From Massilia sp. IC2-477 (GTDB taxonomy: Bacteria > Pseudomonadota > Gammaproteobacteria > Burkholderiales > Burkholderiaceae_D): a stretch of 64,000 nucleotides of DNA. Both the position numbers and the translations under genes were made by a program. The stretch is taken from contig NZ_JAJFEQ010000009.1 in NCBI RefSeq assembly GCF_020707265.1, forward strand, positions 62,001 to 126,000, read 5' to 3'. The notes beneath the pieces were generated by a model. The model ran no database searches. It was given only the letters and a program-made list of their open reading frames with translations, and was not told the DNA's origin. Positions 52,634 through 60,831 of this stretch are shown here, piece after piece. How positions within the stretch are numbered: the first letter of the stretch is position 1; the number at the start of each line of letters is the position of its first letter.

Positions 52634-52810
52634 TCCTGTTCCTTTCACATCGCGAGCGGGACGATTCCCGTGTCCAGATTGTGCAGGCAGGGTGTCCCGG
52701 CGGGCATGCGGTCAGCGGCGGGAATCTGCCAATAACGTGCGAAATTCGGCCATGTCGCTGTCTAGAGCATCACGTCGCGCTATAGTGGGAACTCGTCTTC
52801 AGGAGTCTTT

Positions 52811-53887
52811 GTGCCAATCGTCGCCATCCTTGCCTTTCCCGGAATGCAGTGCCTTGATCTCACGGGGCCGATGGATGTCTTTGCCGAAGCCAACAGGTTT
52901 CTGGAGCCTCCGCAACACTACGTGCTGAACGTGATCGGCCAGCAAGCCGTGCCGATGCAGTGCTCAAATGGTCTTACGGTTCAGCCGCATCACGCCTGCC
53001 CGGAATGGAAGGGCCCCATGGACCTGTTGATCGTTCCTGGCGGTCCGGGCCTGGCCAACCAGGCCCGGGACGAGACGCTGAGCCGATGGTTGAAGGCAGC
53101 GGCGGCGCAGTCGGCAAAGCTCGCATCGATCTGCAACGGCGCCTTCCTCCTGGCGCATGCTGGACTGCTGGACGGTTTGCGGGTGACGACGCACTGGAAC
53201 GACGCGTCGAAACTGGCCGCGCGATTTCCGCAGCTGCAGGTCGAGCCGGACCGCATCTTCCTGCGTCAGGGGCAGGTGTACACGTCGGCAGGCGTCACCG
53301 CAGGGATCGACCTGGCCTTGCATCTCGTATTCGAAGACCATGGACCCGAAGTCTCCCTGAACGTCGCCAAGCGACTGGTGGTCTTCAGCCAGCGCAATGG
53401 CGGACAATCCCAGTTCAGTCCCTACCTGACGCCGTACGTAGGAAATGCGTCAGCGGTCGATACGGTGCGCGAGTATGTGCGCGGGCACATCGGCGAGGAC
53501 CTCAGCGTTGAATGCCTGGCGGGCATCGTCTCGATGAGCGTTCGGAACTTCGCGCGTGTGTTTGCCAGGGAGGCACAAATCACGCCCGCGGAGTTTGTGG
53601 AGCGGTGCAGGGTGGATGCGGCGCGCGTGCTGCTGGAATCGGAAGCCCTGCCGCTGAAGACGATCGCGCACCGCAGCGGATTTGGCACAGCCCTTCGTAT
53701 GCGCGCCGCGTTTGCCAGACACCTCGGCGTGACCGCCCAGCAGTATCGGCAGAACTTCGGCGCGTTCGCGACTCAGGACACCGTGCCGAGCCTGCGCAGC
53801 CCGAGCGCGGCCGCAGCAAACGCAAGCACGGCCAGTGCGGCGAGCGAGCCGGCCGGCAGGGTGCCCGGGGCAGCCCGCGACTGGTAG
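52811..53887 (+). CDS. GlxA-type AraC-family regulator (DJ-1/PfpI domain plus AraC helix-turn-helix)
   Basis: 358 residues. The N-terminal DJ-1/PfpI-like domain (about 1-195) has the elbow ASICNGAFLLAHAG and the region TSAGVTAGIDLALHLV. The C-terminal AraC domain (about 220-310) has RVFAREAQITPAEFVERCRVDAARVLLE and the second helix-turn-helix IAHRSGFGTALRMRAAFARHLGVTAQQYRQNFG. Start GTG 52811 has AGGAG 5 nt before it. The last about 40 residues after NFGAF are low-complexity Ala/Ser and lie antisense to the end of the ABC permease gene; they look like read-through past an ancestral stop. Confidence 0.9.
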   Translation: MPIVAILAFPGMQCLDLTGPMDVFAEANRFLEPPQHYVLNVIGQQAVPMQCSNGLTVQPHHACPEWKGPMDLLIVPGGPGLANQARDETLSRWLKAAAAQSAKLASICNGAFLLAHAGLLDGLRVTTHWNDASKLAARFPQLQVEPDRIFLRQGQVYTSAGVTAGIDLALHLVFEDHGPEVSLNVAKRLVVFSQRNGGQSQFSPYLTPYVGNASAVDTVREYVRGHIGEDLSVECLAGIVSMSVRNFARVFAREAQITPAEFVERCRVDAARVLLESEALPLKTIAHRSGFGTALRMRAAFARHLGVTAQQYRQNFGAFATQDTVPSLRSPSAAAANASTASAASEPAGRVPGAARDW

Positions 53888-55128
53888 GCTGGCATGCGCG
53901 CGAAATCCTCTTTCCCGAACGGACGCTCGTTGAAGAAATAGGGATAGAAGAAACGCCGCAGTTCGCCATGGAAGTGCGCGATGCGCTGCTGATAGTCGAG
54001 CTGGGCGCGCAGGTCGGTGTCCGCCAGACGGTGCAGCATCACCTGTACATTGACCGGCGCGAGCAGCAGGCCGGCGCTCGCGGTCCACGCTTCGCGCGCC
54101 AGCAGACTGGCGCGGTACTGCGCCACTTGCGCCGCCACGGCCTCGTCACCGACCTGGTGCATCGCGTAATACCACTTCCAGTGGAAGCGTCCGGTGACGG
54201 GCGGGGTGTCCTTCCACTCTGGATGCGTGCGGAAGAACTTCTGGAAGGTGGCGGGCTTGGGCAGGTCCCAGCCGCCGTGTACGGCCTGGCGCTGGGCCAG
54301 CGATAGTTCCACGCCTTTCGACACCGGCACCGCACGGCCGATGGCAGCGTCGATTGCGGTCGGCAGGATGATGGCGAGGCCGACCAGGCAAGCCAGCAGG
54401 ATCGCGGCGCTGCTGCTCGAGGTGAGCGCGCGGCCTGCCACCCAGGCGGCCAGGCCGAACCAGAATAGAAGATAGAGCGACGCCACCAGGGCCACCTGTC
54501 CGAGGGCGAGCACACCGGCGCTGGCCAGCGCAGCGCCGGCGGCGAAGGGCAGGAGCAGGGCAAGCCAAACCAGCGCGTAGCGCAGGCCGACGCGGCGCCG
54601 CCACAGCGCGCCGCTGCGCTCCGGGAGGGACGATAGCAGGCGCAGGCGGCCCGCTTCGCGTTCGCCGGTCACCAGGTCGTGCATCAGGGCGATGATGAAC
54701 AGCGGCGCCAGGTAGACCAACAGGAAGGAAAAGTCGAAGCGGCCGGCCATCGCCAGTTCCGGATTGATGGTCTCGGACTCGTACAGTTGCGAATGCAGGC
54801 CGAGCAGGCGCACCCGCAGCGCGGCCGGCTGCAGGTCGCGCTGGCCGATGGCGGCAAAGGCCAGGGGCGAGGGCGGGTTCACCGTCAGGTGCGGCAGGTA
54901 ATAGGCAACCGAGCCGGCGTCGGCGCCGCTCGCGTACTTGTCGCGCATGGCCGCCACTTCGGCGTGGTGGCTGGCGGCCACCCTCGCCAGCGCGTCCCTC
55001 TGGGCGGCGACGGCCTGCAGGCCGCTCCACACCGCCAGCGAGGACAGGACCAGCAGCAGGGCGAGCGCGCCCAGCGCCAGGCGCGATTGCAGCACCAGGC
55101 GCAGTTCGAACTTCAGATTCTTGATCAT
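53773..55128 (-). CDS. ABC-2 permease (DUF3526-type), second membrane subunit
   Basis: 451 residues. A first helix at about 18-38, an extracytoplasmic region, then a cluster of helices (FDFSFLLVYLAPLFIIALMHDLVTGEREAGRLRLL, and four more to about 330), and a last helix near the C-terminus (GSLAALAVLAFAAAALGLRRL). The DLVTGEREAGRLRLLSS segment is the cytoplasmic coupling region of ABC-2 permeases. The ATG overlaps the stop of the preceding permease (ATGA). It works with the other permease and the ATPase, likely as an exporter or a TonB-receptor-associated transporter. Its 3' end overlaps the convergent AraC-family gene by 115 bp. Confidence 0.87.
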   Translation of the reverse strand: MIKNLKFELRLVLQSRLALGALALLLVLSSLAVWSGLQAVAAQRDALARVAASHHAEVAAMRDKYASGADAGSVAYYLPHLTVNPPSPLAFAAIGQRDLQPAALRVRLLGLHSQLYESETINPELAMAGRFDFSFLLVYLAPLFIIALMHDLVTGEREAGRLRLLSSLPERSGALWRRRVGLRYALVWLALLLPFAAGAALASAGVLALGQVALVASLYLLFWFGLAAWVAGRALTSSSSAAILLACLVGLAIILPTAIDAAIGRAVPVSKGVELSLAQRQAVHGGWDLPKPATFQKFFRTHPEWKDTPPVTGRFHWKWYYAMHQVGDEAVAAQVAQYRASLLAREAWTASAGLLLAPVNVQVMLHRLADTDLRAQLDYQQRIAHFHGELRRFFYPYFFNERPFGKEDFARMPAYQSRAAPGTLPAGSLAALAVLAFAAAALGLRRLGTVS

Positions 55129-56561
55129 TTGCCAGTCCTTTCGAGGCGTCGGGCGATCGGGCGGGCCGCGATGCACAGCGCCAGCAGCCAGCCGCCCAGC
55201 AGGCCCAGCGCCGGCCAGGCGTGGCGCGCCGCTACCGCGTCGAACGGTTCCGGCGCATAGCCGAAGCGCGGCGTGTCGTCCCAATGGCTGCGGTCGACGC
55301 GCTGGTCGCGGTCGTTCTCGTACTTGACCGCGGTGGCGTGCAGGCGGTTGAGCGACTGCACGAAGGCGTAGCGGTACTTCTCGCCTTCGAACAGAAAGCG
55401 CGCGTGGCTGTCGAGATTCGTGCCGGCCAGCGCGGTCGACATGCGGCGCAGTGCAATCACCGGGCTGGCCAGCGCGGCGCGCTGGACGACGGCATTCTCG
55501 GCCAGCTGGCGCTCGTAATCGGCCTGCATGAACTGCGCGAACAGTTCGCTGGTCAGGCGCTCGCCCTCCTGCATCACGAGGCCGCCGTAGTTGACGGGCA
55601 GGTCTTCGACGCGGCTTACCCCGTACTGGGCCAACACGCGCTGCTTGAAGTGCTTGAAATAGGGGTCGTCCGGATTGTGGCTGTCGCCCAAGGCCTTCAG
55701 GCGCTCGTGGATCGCGACTTCAGTCTCGATCCGGGTCGGACGTGCGGTGCCGGCCAGGGCCAGGTCGGGCATCACGCGCGGCAGCAGGATGGTCGTGACG
55801 ATCCAGGCCCCCACCAGCACCAGGAGGGCGTCGCGTGCGCGCGGCAGCATGGCCGAGACCAGCACCGCGCCGACGGCCCACAGCAGCAGGTAGAGCACAT
55901 AGGCCAGCAGCAGCGCCAGCGCTTCGGCGGCGACGGCGCCGTGCAGCGCGGCGATGAGGCCGAGCGCCACAAAAGCGGGGGCGGCCAGCAGCAAGGCGAT
56001 CGCGGCGTGCGCCGCCAGCTTGCCGGCCAACAGGGTGCCTCCCCGGACGCCCTGCGTGAGCTGCAGGCGCAACTGGCCGCGCTCGCGTTCGCGCGCCACG
56101 CTGCCGAAGGCCAGGAACACGATCAATAGCGGGGTAAGCACCTGCAGCACGAAGGCCGGCGTCAGCTGGCCGAAACGCAGCAGCACCGAAGACTGGGCGG
56201 CATCGCTGAAGTTGGCGCTGTTCTGGCGGTGGCCTTCGAGGAACAGCGTGTTGCCGGTGAAAGGATCGACACCGAAATCGAAGAAGGCGAGGGGACTCAG
56301 CGGCCGGAACACGTAATGCCCGTAGTGGACCACGCGGTGAGGGTGGCGGTCCGGCTGGTCCTGCCACTGGGTGTCGGCGCTGGCCTGGAAACCTGCGCGC
56401 TCTGCGTTCACCGCGCGCACCCGTTCATGGCTCACGAGGATGGCGGCCAGCGTCAGGCCCAGCATGAGCAGGGCGGCGGCGAGCGCCACCTGGTTACGCA
56501 GCAGGGCGCGCCACTCAGTCGCGGCAATGGCGGTGACGGTGCGGCGAAAGCGGACGCTCAT
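55125..56561 (-). CDS. ABC-2 permease (DUF3526-type), first membrane subunit
   Basis: 478 residues. One N-terminal helix (RNQVALAAALLMLGLTLAAILV), a long extracytoplasmic segment, then about five helices including VLQVLTPLLIVFLAFGSVARERERGQLRLQLTQGV (coupling motif) and a final helix ALGLLGGWLLALCIAARPI. It is a paralogue-type partner of the downstream permease; both share the architecture with a large periplasmic loop. The ATG overlaps the ATPase stop (ATGA) and its own stop overlaps the next ATG. Confidence 0.87.
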   Translation of the reverse strand: MSVRFRRTVTAIAATEWRALLRNQVALAAALLMLGLTLAAILVSHERVRAVNAERAGFQASADTQWQDQPDRHPHRVVHYGHYVFRPLSPLAFFDFGVDPFTGNTLFLEGHRQNSANFSDAAQSSVLLRFGQLTPAFVLQVLTPLLIVFLAFGSVARERERGQLRLQLTQGVRGGTLLAGKLAAHAAIALLLAAPAFVALGLIAALHGAVAAEALALLLAYVLYLLLWAVGAVLVSAMLPRARDALLVLVGAWIVTTILLPRVMPDLALAGTARPTRIETEVAIHERLKALGDSHNPDDPYFKHFKQRVLAQYGVSRVEDLPVNYGGLVMQEGERLTSELFAQFMQADYERQLAENAVVQRAALASPVIALRRMSTALAGTNLDSHARFLFEGEKYRYAFVQSLNRLHATAVKYENDRDQRVDRSHWDDTPRFGYAPEPFDAVAARHAWPALGLLGGWLLALCIAARPIARRLERTGK

Positions 56562-57307
56562 GTGGCCACCCCGGCCGCCTCGCGCGCCCCGGCATAGCGC
56601 CGGTACAGCTCGCGTACGTCGAAGCGTTCCTCGCCACTGGCGGAAAACTCGTGCGTAATGCGGCCGCGGTCGAGGAAGCCGATGCGGTCCGCCACCTCGG
56701 CTGCTCCCAGCAGGTCGTGGGTCACCATGAAGATCGCAGTTCCGTCGGCGCGCAGGTTCTGCAGCAGGGTGTTGAATTCGGCGGTCGCATGCGGGTCCAG
56801 GCCGCTGGTCGGTTCGTCCAGCAGCAGCACCGGCACCGCGCGCGCCACGGCCAGGGCGATCGCCACCTTCTGGCGCATGCCTTTCGAGTAGGCGCCGAGG
56901 CGGCGCGCCCACGCCACCTCGTCGAGGAGAACGGCGTGCAGGGCGTCCGAAATCGACTCGGCGCTCCAGGCGCTGCCCGCCAGGCGCAGGAAGTACTCGA
57001 TGTTTTCGCGGGCGTCGAGATGGTCGTACAGGGCCACGTTCTCCGGCACATAAGCCATCTGCGCGCGTGCGCCCAGCACGTCGGCGCCGACGTCGATGCC
57101 GCAGACACGCACGCTGCCGGCGTCGGGACGGGCAAAGCCCAGGAAGGTGTTCAGCGTGGTCGACTTGCCCGCGCCGTTCCCGCCCAGCAGGGCATAGATT
57201 TCGCCGCGCCGCACCTGCACGCTCAAGCCGCGCAGGACCGGATTGCCGTGATAGGCGACGCAGACGCCGTCCACTTCGAGCGCCAGGGTGGATGCTTGCA
57301 TGTTCAT
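56558..57307 (-). CDS. ABC transporter ATP-binding protein
   Basis: 249 residues. Walker A GGNGAGKST at 42-50, a Q-loop-like segment in AYVPENVALYDHL, a variant signature YSKGMRQKVAIA in place of LSGGQ, Walker B VLLLDEPTSGLDP and switch VTHD. The signature variant is typical for ABC-2 exporters of the CcmA/NatA type. ATG 57307 follows GAGG. It is 12 bp after the TonB receptor stop, and the three ABC genes overlap each other, so receptor and transporter form one operon under the Fur-like box. Confidence 0.92.
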   Translation of the reverse strand: MNMQASTLALEVDGVCVAYHGNPVLRGLSVQVRRGEIYALLGGNGAGKSTTLNTFLGFARPDAGSVRVCGIDVGADVLGARAQMAYVPENVALYDHLDARENIEYFLRLAGSAWSAESISDALHAVLLDEVAWARRLGAYSKGMRQKVAIALAVARAVPVLLLDEPTSGLDPHATAEFNTLLQNLRADGTAIFMVTHDLLGAAEVADRIGFLDRGRITHEFSASGEERFDVRELYRRYAGAREAAGVAT

Positions 57308-57318
57308 GTGCGTGGGCC

Positions 57319-59373
57319 TCAGAGTTTGACGTTGAGCGAGAGGTAGGCCGCGCGCCCGGTGCCGGGCGAGAAGCTGGCTTGGGCCTGGGCCGCTGGCCAG
57401 AAGAAGTTGTCATACCAGACATACTCGTACTTGCGGTCGGCGAGGTTCTTGACCTGGAAGTCGATGCTGGTGCGCGGCGACAGCTGGTAGCGGACATTCG
57501 CGTCGAACAGCACGAAGCCGCCGTACTTGCCCTGGCTATTCGCGTTGTCGATGTAGTAGTTGCCCTGCGCACGGCCCTGGAGGCCGAAGCGCCAGCTGCT
57601 TGATGCGCGGTACTCGACACCGGCGTTCGAGATATGACGCGGCGTGGAAAACACCTCCTTGCCGGCCAGCGATTCGCCGCTGGCGCTGAAGGCCTTGACC
57701 ACCTCGGCCTTCTGCAGCGAGTGCGCGGCCCACAGCTGCAGCCTTTCGGTGAGGCGGGTCGATACCTGCAGGTCGAGGCCCTCGCGGCGCGTCTCGCCCA
57801 GGCCGACCGTGGTGCCAGTCGCGGGCATGTTTGCCACCTCGTCGGTCGCGTCCTGCCGCCACACTGCCAGCCGTACATCGGTACGCGCGCCCGGCTTGAA
57901 CTTCACGCCCAGCTCCTTGCCGGTATTGATCGACGGTTGGAAGGCGGTCTGGCCCGGCATCAGGTAGGCCGGTGCGCCCGAGCCGGTCAGGACCTGGAAG
58001 GTCCGGCCCCAGTTGGCGTACACGCTCAGGTTCTGGGTCGGGCTGTAGACCATGCTCAGCTTGGGCTGCTCGATCCAGCCCGTGTCCTGCAGGCCGGCGC
58101 TGATCCCGGTGAGTCCGTTGCGATTGCTGCCGGTGAAGCGGTCCACCCGGAAGCCGGGCACGATCCTGAGCGCCTCGAAGGGCTTGAAGATCGCCTGGAC
58201 GTAGGTGCCGACGTTGTTGAAATCGTAGTCCTCGTCATTCTGGGTAAAGGCAGGGCGGCTGAAGTCGGTGGGGAGCGCGTAAGTGAAGCGGTAGCGGCGG
58301 TAGCGGTTGTCCTGGCGCTCCGTATTGGCGCCCGCCTCGAACGTGAACCGGTCGTCCATGCGCCAGGTGAGGGTGCTGAGGAAACCGATCTGGTCTTCGT
58401 TCCACAGGCGGCGCTGGCGCGGCGCGTGGCCGGCCGGATTGCTGGTGAAGCTCACGCGGCGATCGTCGTCGTAGCTGTTGAAGTACAGCTTGTTGCTCCA
58501 GAACGTGTTCGGGTTGATCTGCCAGTCGAGATGGGCGCTCGCGTGCTGCATATCGCGGTCGCTGGCGTCGTTGGCATTCTTCGCTGGCGACTGGCGGCGG
58601 TCGGCGCGCAGCTCGTCGGCCGTCAGGAAGCCCGGTTCGCCAGCCTCGTGCCGGTAGGCGCGCAGCACCAGGCCGCCCCTGAGCGAGTTATCGGCCGAGC
58701 TGAGGAACCATTTCGCGCCGAGCGAATACTTGTCCGAGCCGCTGCCGCGGTATTCGTCGGAATCCTGTTTCGCCACAAAATAGTTCTGGGCGAAGCCGTT
58801 CGCTTCGCGCCCCATCGCCAGCTGCACTTCGCGGGTATCGAAGCTGCCGTAGGTGAAGCGCCCGTCGAGGTAGTTGCCGCCCTGGCGGGTGCCGAAGTTG
58901 ATGTTGCCGCCGATGTTGTGCAGGCCGTAGCGCGGGTCGTTGGTGCCCCGTACGACTTCGATGTAGTCGACCTCGAGCGGGAAAACCATGTCGATGAAGC
59001 GCTGGTTGCCGCTGTTGACGTTGCTCGGAATGCCATCGATCAGCACCTTGATGCCGTTGATGTAGCCTTCGCCATTGAAGGCGCGGAAGGTCGCCTTCCC
59101 GGATTCGGCGCCCATGCGGGTTTCGGTGAGCTGGATGCCCGGCAGCTGGCCGATCAGCTCCCAGCTGTTCATCACGTTCTTGTCCTCGACCTTGTCAGCG
59201 CCCAGTACATCGACCGAGGTCAGGATGCGGTTGCTGACCAGAGGACCGGCGCTGCGCGCCGCATTGACACGCACCTCACCCATGACGATCACGGGATCCT
59301 CGTCGGCATGCACATGCTGGCTTGCCAGGGACGTGGCCGCGGCGACCGAGGCAGTCAACAACGTTCGTTTCAT
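57319..59373 (-). CDS. TonB-dependent receptor, probably iron-regulated
   Basis: 684 residues. Signal peptide MKRTLLTASVAAATSLASQHVHA, plug domain with EVRVNAARSAG, LIGQLPGIQLTETR, FRAFNGEGYINGIKVLIDGIPSN, VDYIEVVRGTNDPRYGLHNIGGNINFGT, and a barrel ending in AAYLSLNVKL. The plug has IDGIPS, found in siderophore and metal-chelate receptors. A 20-bp palindrome resembling a Fur box lies upstream. The ABC-2 transporter genes follow with a 12-bp gap. Association of a receptor with DUF3526 permeases suggests a metal or siderophore-related route, though the direction of transport by ABC-2 permeases is normally outward. Confidence 0.92.
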   Translation of the reverse strand: MKRTLLTASVAAATSLASQHVHADEDPVIVMGEVRVNAARSAGPLVSNRILTSVDVLGADKVEDKNVMNSWELIGQLPGIQLTETRMGAESGKATFRAFNGEGYINGIKVLIDGIPSNVNSGNQRFIDMVFPLEVDYIEVVRGTNDPRYGLHNIGGNINFGTRQGGNYLDGRFTYGSFDTREVQLAMGREANGFAQNYFVAKQDSDEYRGSGSDKYSLGAKWFLSSADNSLRGGLVLRAYRHEAGEPGFLTADELRADRRQSPAKNANDASDRDMQHASAHLDWQINPNTFWSNKLYFNSYDDDRRVSFTSNPAGHAPRQRRLWNEDQIGFLSTLTWRMDDRFTFEAGANTERQDNRYRRYRFTYALPTDFSRPAFTQNDEDYDFNNVGTYVQAIFKPFEALRIVPGFRVDRFTGSNRNGLTGISAGLQDTGWIEQPKLSMVYSPTQNLSVYANWGRTFQVLTGSGAPAYLMPGQTAFQPSINTGKELGVKFKPGARTDVRLAVWRQDATDEVANMPATGTTVGLGETRREGLDLQVSTRLTERLQLWAAHSLQKAEVVKAFSASGESLAGKEVFSTPRHISNAGVEYRASSSWRFGLQGRAQGNYYIDNANSQGKYGGFVLFDANVRYQLSPRTSIDFQVKNLADRKYEYVWYDNFFWPAAQAQASFSPGTGRAAYLSLNVKL

Positions 59374-59429
59374 TTTTCTGAACCTTTCCGAGTACTTGTG
59401 ACGACATGAGGATGGACTTGCACTTTGAT

Positions 59430-59449
59430 AATGATAACGCGTTATCATT
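59430..59449. promoter_or_regulatory. Fur-box-like palindrome between the TonB receptor and the endonuclease gene
   Basis: AATGATAACGCGTTATCATT is a perfect 20-bp palindrome. With the preceding TGAT it gives TGATAATGATAAC, close to the GATAATGATAATCATTATC Fur consensus. It lies 57 bp upstream of the receptor ATG (minus strand) and about 130 bp upstream of the endonuclease ATG, so it may repress both in iron-replete cells. The match is by eye. Confidence 0.7.
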
Positions 59450-59579
59450 TGGAATCGCAAGTGGCCAGTCGATGCCGCCCGCTACCGGCATTGCCGCGAT
59501 GGCCAGACTCCGCGATAATCCGCTTGCTGTTTCGGCCGCTCCCTCTCAACAGCCCAGTCGCCCGTCGACAGGCTCAACC

Positions 59580-60824
59580 ATGAAAGACCCGATGTTTACC
59601 TCGAAGCCCCTGTCGATCGCCATGCTGGCAACGCTGTTCGCCGCGCCGGCCGTCCATGCGCAAGCTCCTGCGCAGCCGTCCCCGACCCAGTTCGGCGTCG
59701 CCTCCTTCAACATGGCCTGGGCCGGTTCGCAGCAGGACTTCGACCGCCAGAACGCCGTCTGCAAGACCGTGTCCTGGTGCGATACCCGCCCGCGCCGCGA
59801 GCCGGGCCAGGCATCGATCACCGAGGAAGCGAATCGCGTGGCGCGCCAGTGCGCGGCCGATACCGAGCGCCTGGCCGGCGGCCCCGCGCAGCAGGCCATG
59901 ATGGCGCCCTGTAATGCCTACCAGGGCCGCGGCGCACCGGTCGAGCTGACCAGCGCCGATTACGCCGCCAAGCTGGCCGGCCTGCAGGCCACCATCGACG
60001 GCCTGGTCGACAAGCATGGCGTGCGCGTGCTCGCCTTCCAGGAAGTGCGCTCGGCGGAGGTGATCAAGCAGGTGCTCGGCAAGCATGCCGGCCGTTTCGG
60101 CGTATGCGACGCCGCGCACGAGGGCTTCCAGACCTTGGCTTTCGCCTGGGACCGCAGCCTGAGCGCGAAACCCGCCGTCTGCAGCGTGGAGCGCGGCCTG
60201 GAAGTGACCGATAACCCGGCCGACCCGCTGGCGCGCAAGGTGCGTCCGGGCCTGGCGCTCGAGCTGGAGCTGCCGGGACGGCGCGTCGCTTTCCTTAACG
60301 TGCACCTGAAATCGGGTTGCGCCAACATCGTGCCGACGCCGACCTACCAGGCGCGCCTGCTCGACGACCGTGCCGGCGCCTGCCAGACACTGAACCGCCA
60401 GGTGGCGCCGCTCGAGCGCTGGCTCGACAGCGTGGGCAAGCAGAGCCCCGAGTACGTCCTGCTGGGCGACTTCAACCGCCGCATCGACGAAGAAGCCGCG
60501 GCCGCGATCAAGCCGGAACAGGTGCGCACGGACGGCAGCAACCCGGCCGGCGTGCCGGTCGCGAACGCGGACGGGAAGGTGGCGACGCGCTACCTGTGGC
60601 AGGAGCTGAACGACGGTTCGCGCACCCTGCAGCAGGTGCCCTTGAGCAGCGTCGAAGCGGGTTGCCGCGGCTTCACGGGCCTGGACCACATCGTGCTGAG
60701 CGGGGCGCTCGCGGCGCTCCAGCCGGCGAACCTCGGTTCGCGCAAGACGGCGGTGGTACAGCTGCCAGGCCAGCGCATCGAGACCAGCGACCACTGCCCG
60801 CGCAGCGTGACGCTGAGCTTCTGA
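59580..60824 (+). CDS. Secreted endonuclease/exonuclease/phosphatase-family protein
   Basis: 414 residues. The signal peptide ends near AAPAVHAQ. The EEP fold motifs are in order: SFNMAW, LAFQEVRS (metal Glu), FLNVHLKSG, LLGDFNRRID, GLDHIVLS and TSDHCP. So it is a metal-dependent phosphoesterase, acting on nucleic acid, sphingolipid or inositol phosphates outside the cytoplasm. Six or more Cys residues in the mature part suggest disulfides. The ATGs at 59580 and 59592 both give a signal peptide; the ATG at 59406 would overlap the Fur-like box. The gene is divergent from the TonB receptor. Confidence 0.87.
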   Translation: MKDPMFTSKPLSIAMLATLFAAPAVHAQAPAQPSPTQFGVASFNMAWAGSQQDFDRQNAVCKTVSWCDTRPRREPGQASITEEANRVARQCAADTERLAGGPAQQAMMAPCNAYQGRGAPVELTSADYAAKLAGLQATIDGLVDKHGVRVLAFQEVRSAEVIKQVLGKHAGRFGVCDAAHEGFQTLAFAWDRSLSAKPAVCSVERGLEVTDNPADPLARKVRPGLALELELPGRRVAFLNVHLKSGCANIVPTPTYQARLLDDRAGACQTLNRQVAPLERWLDSVGKQSPEYVLLGDFNRRIDEEAAAAIKPEQVRTDGSNPAGVPVANADGKVATRYLWQELNDGSRTLQQVPLSSVEAGCRGFTGLDHIVLSGALAALQPANLGSRKTAVVQLPGQRIETSDHCPRSVTLSF

Positions 60825-60831
60825 GCCTGCC

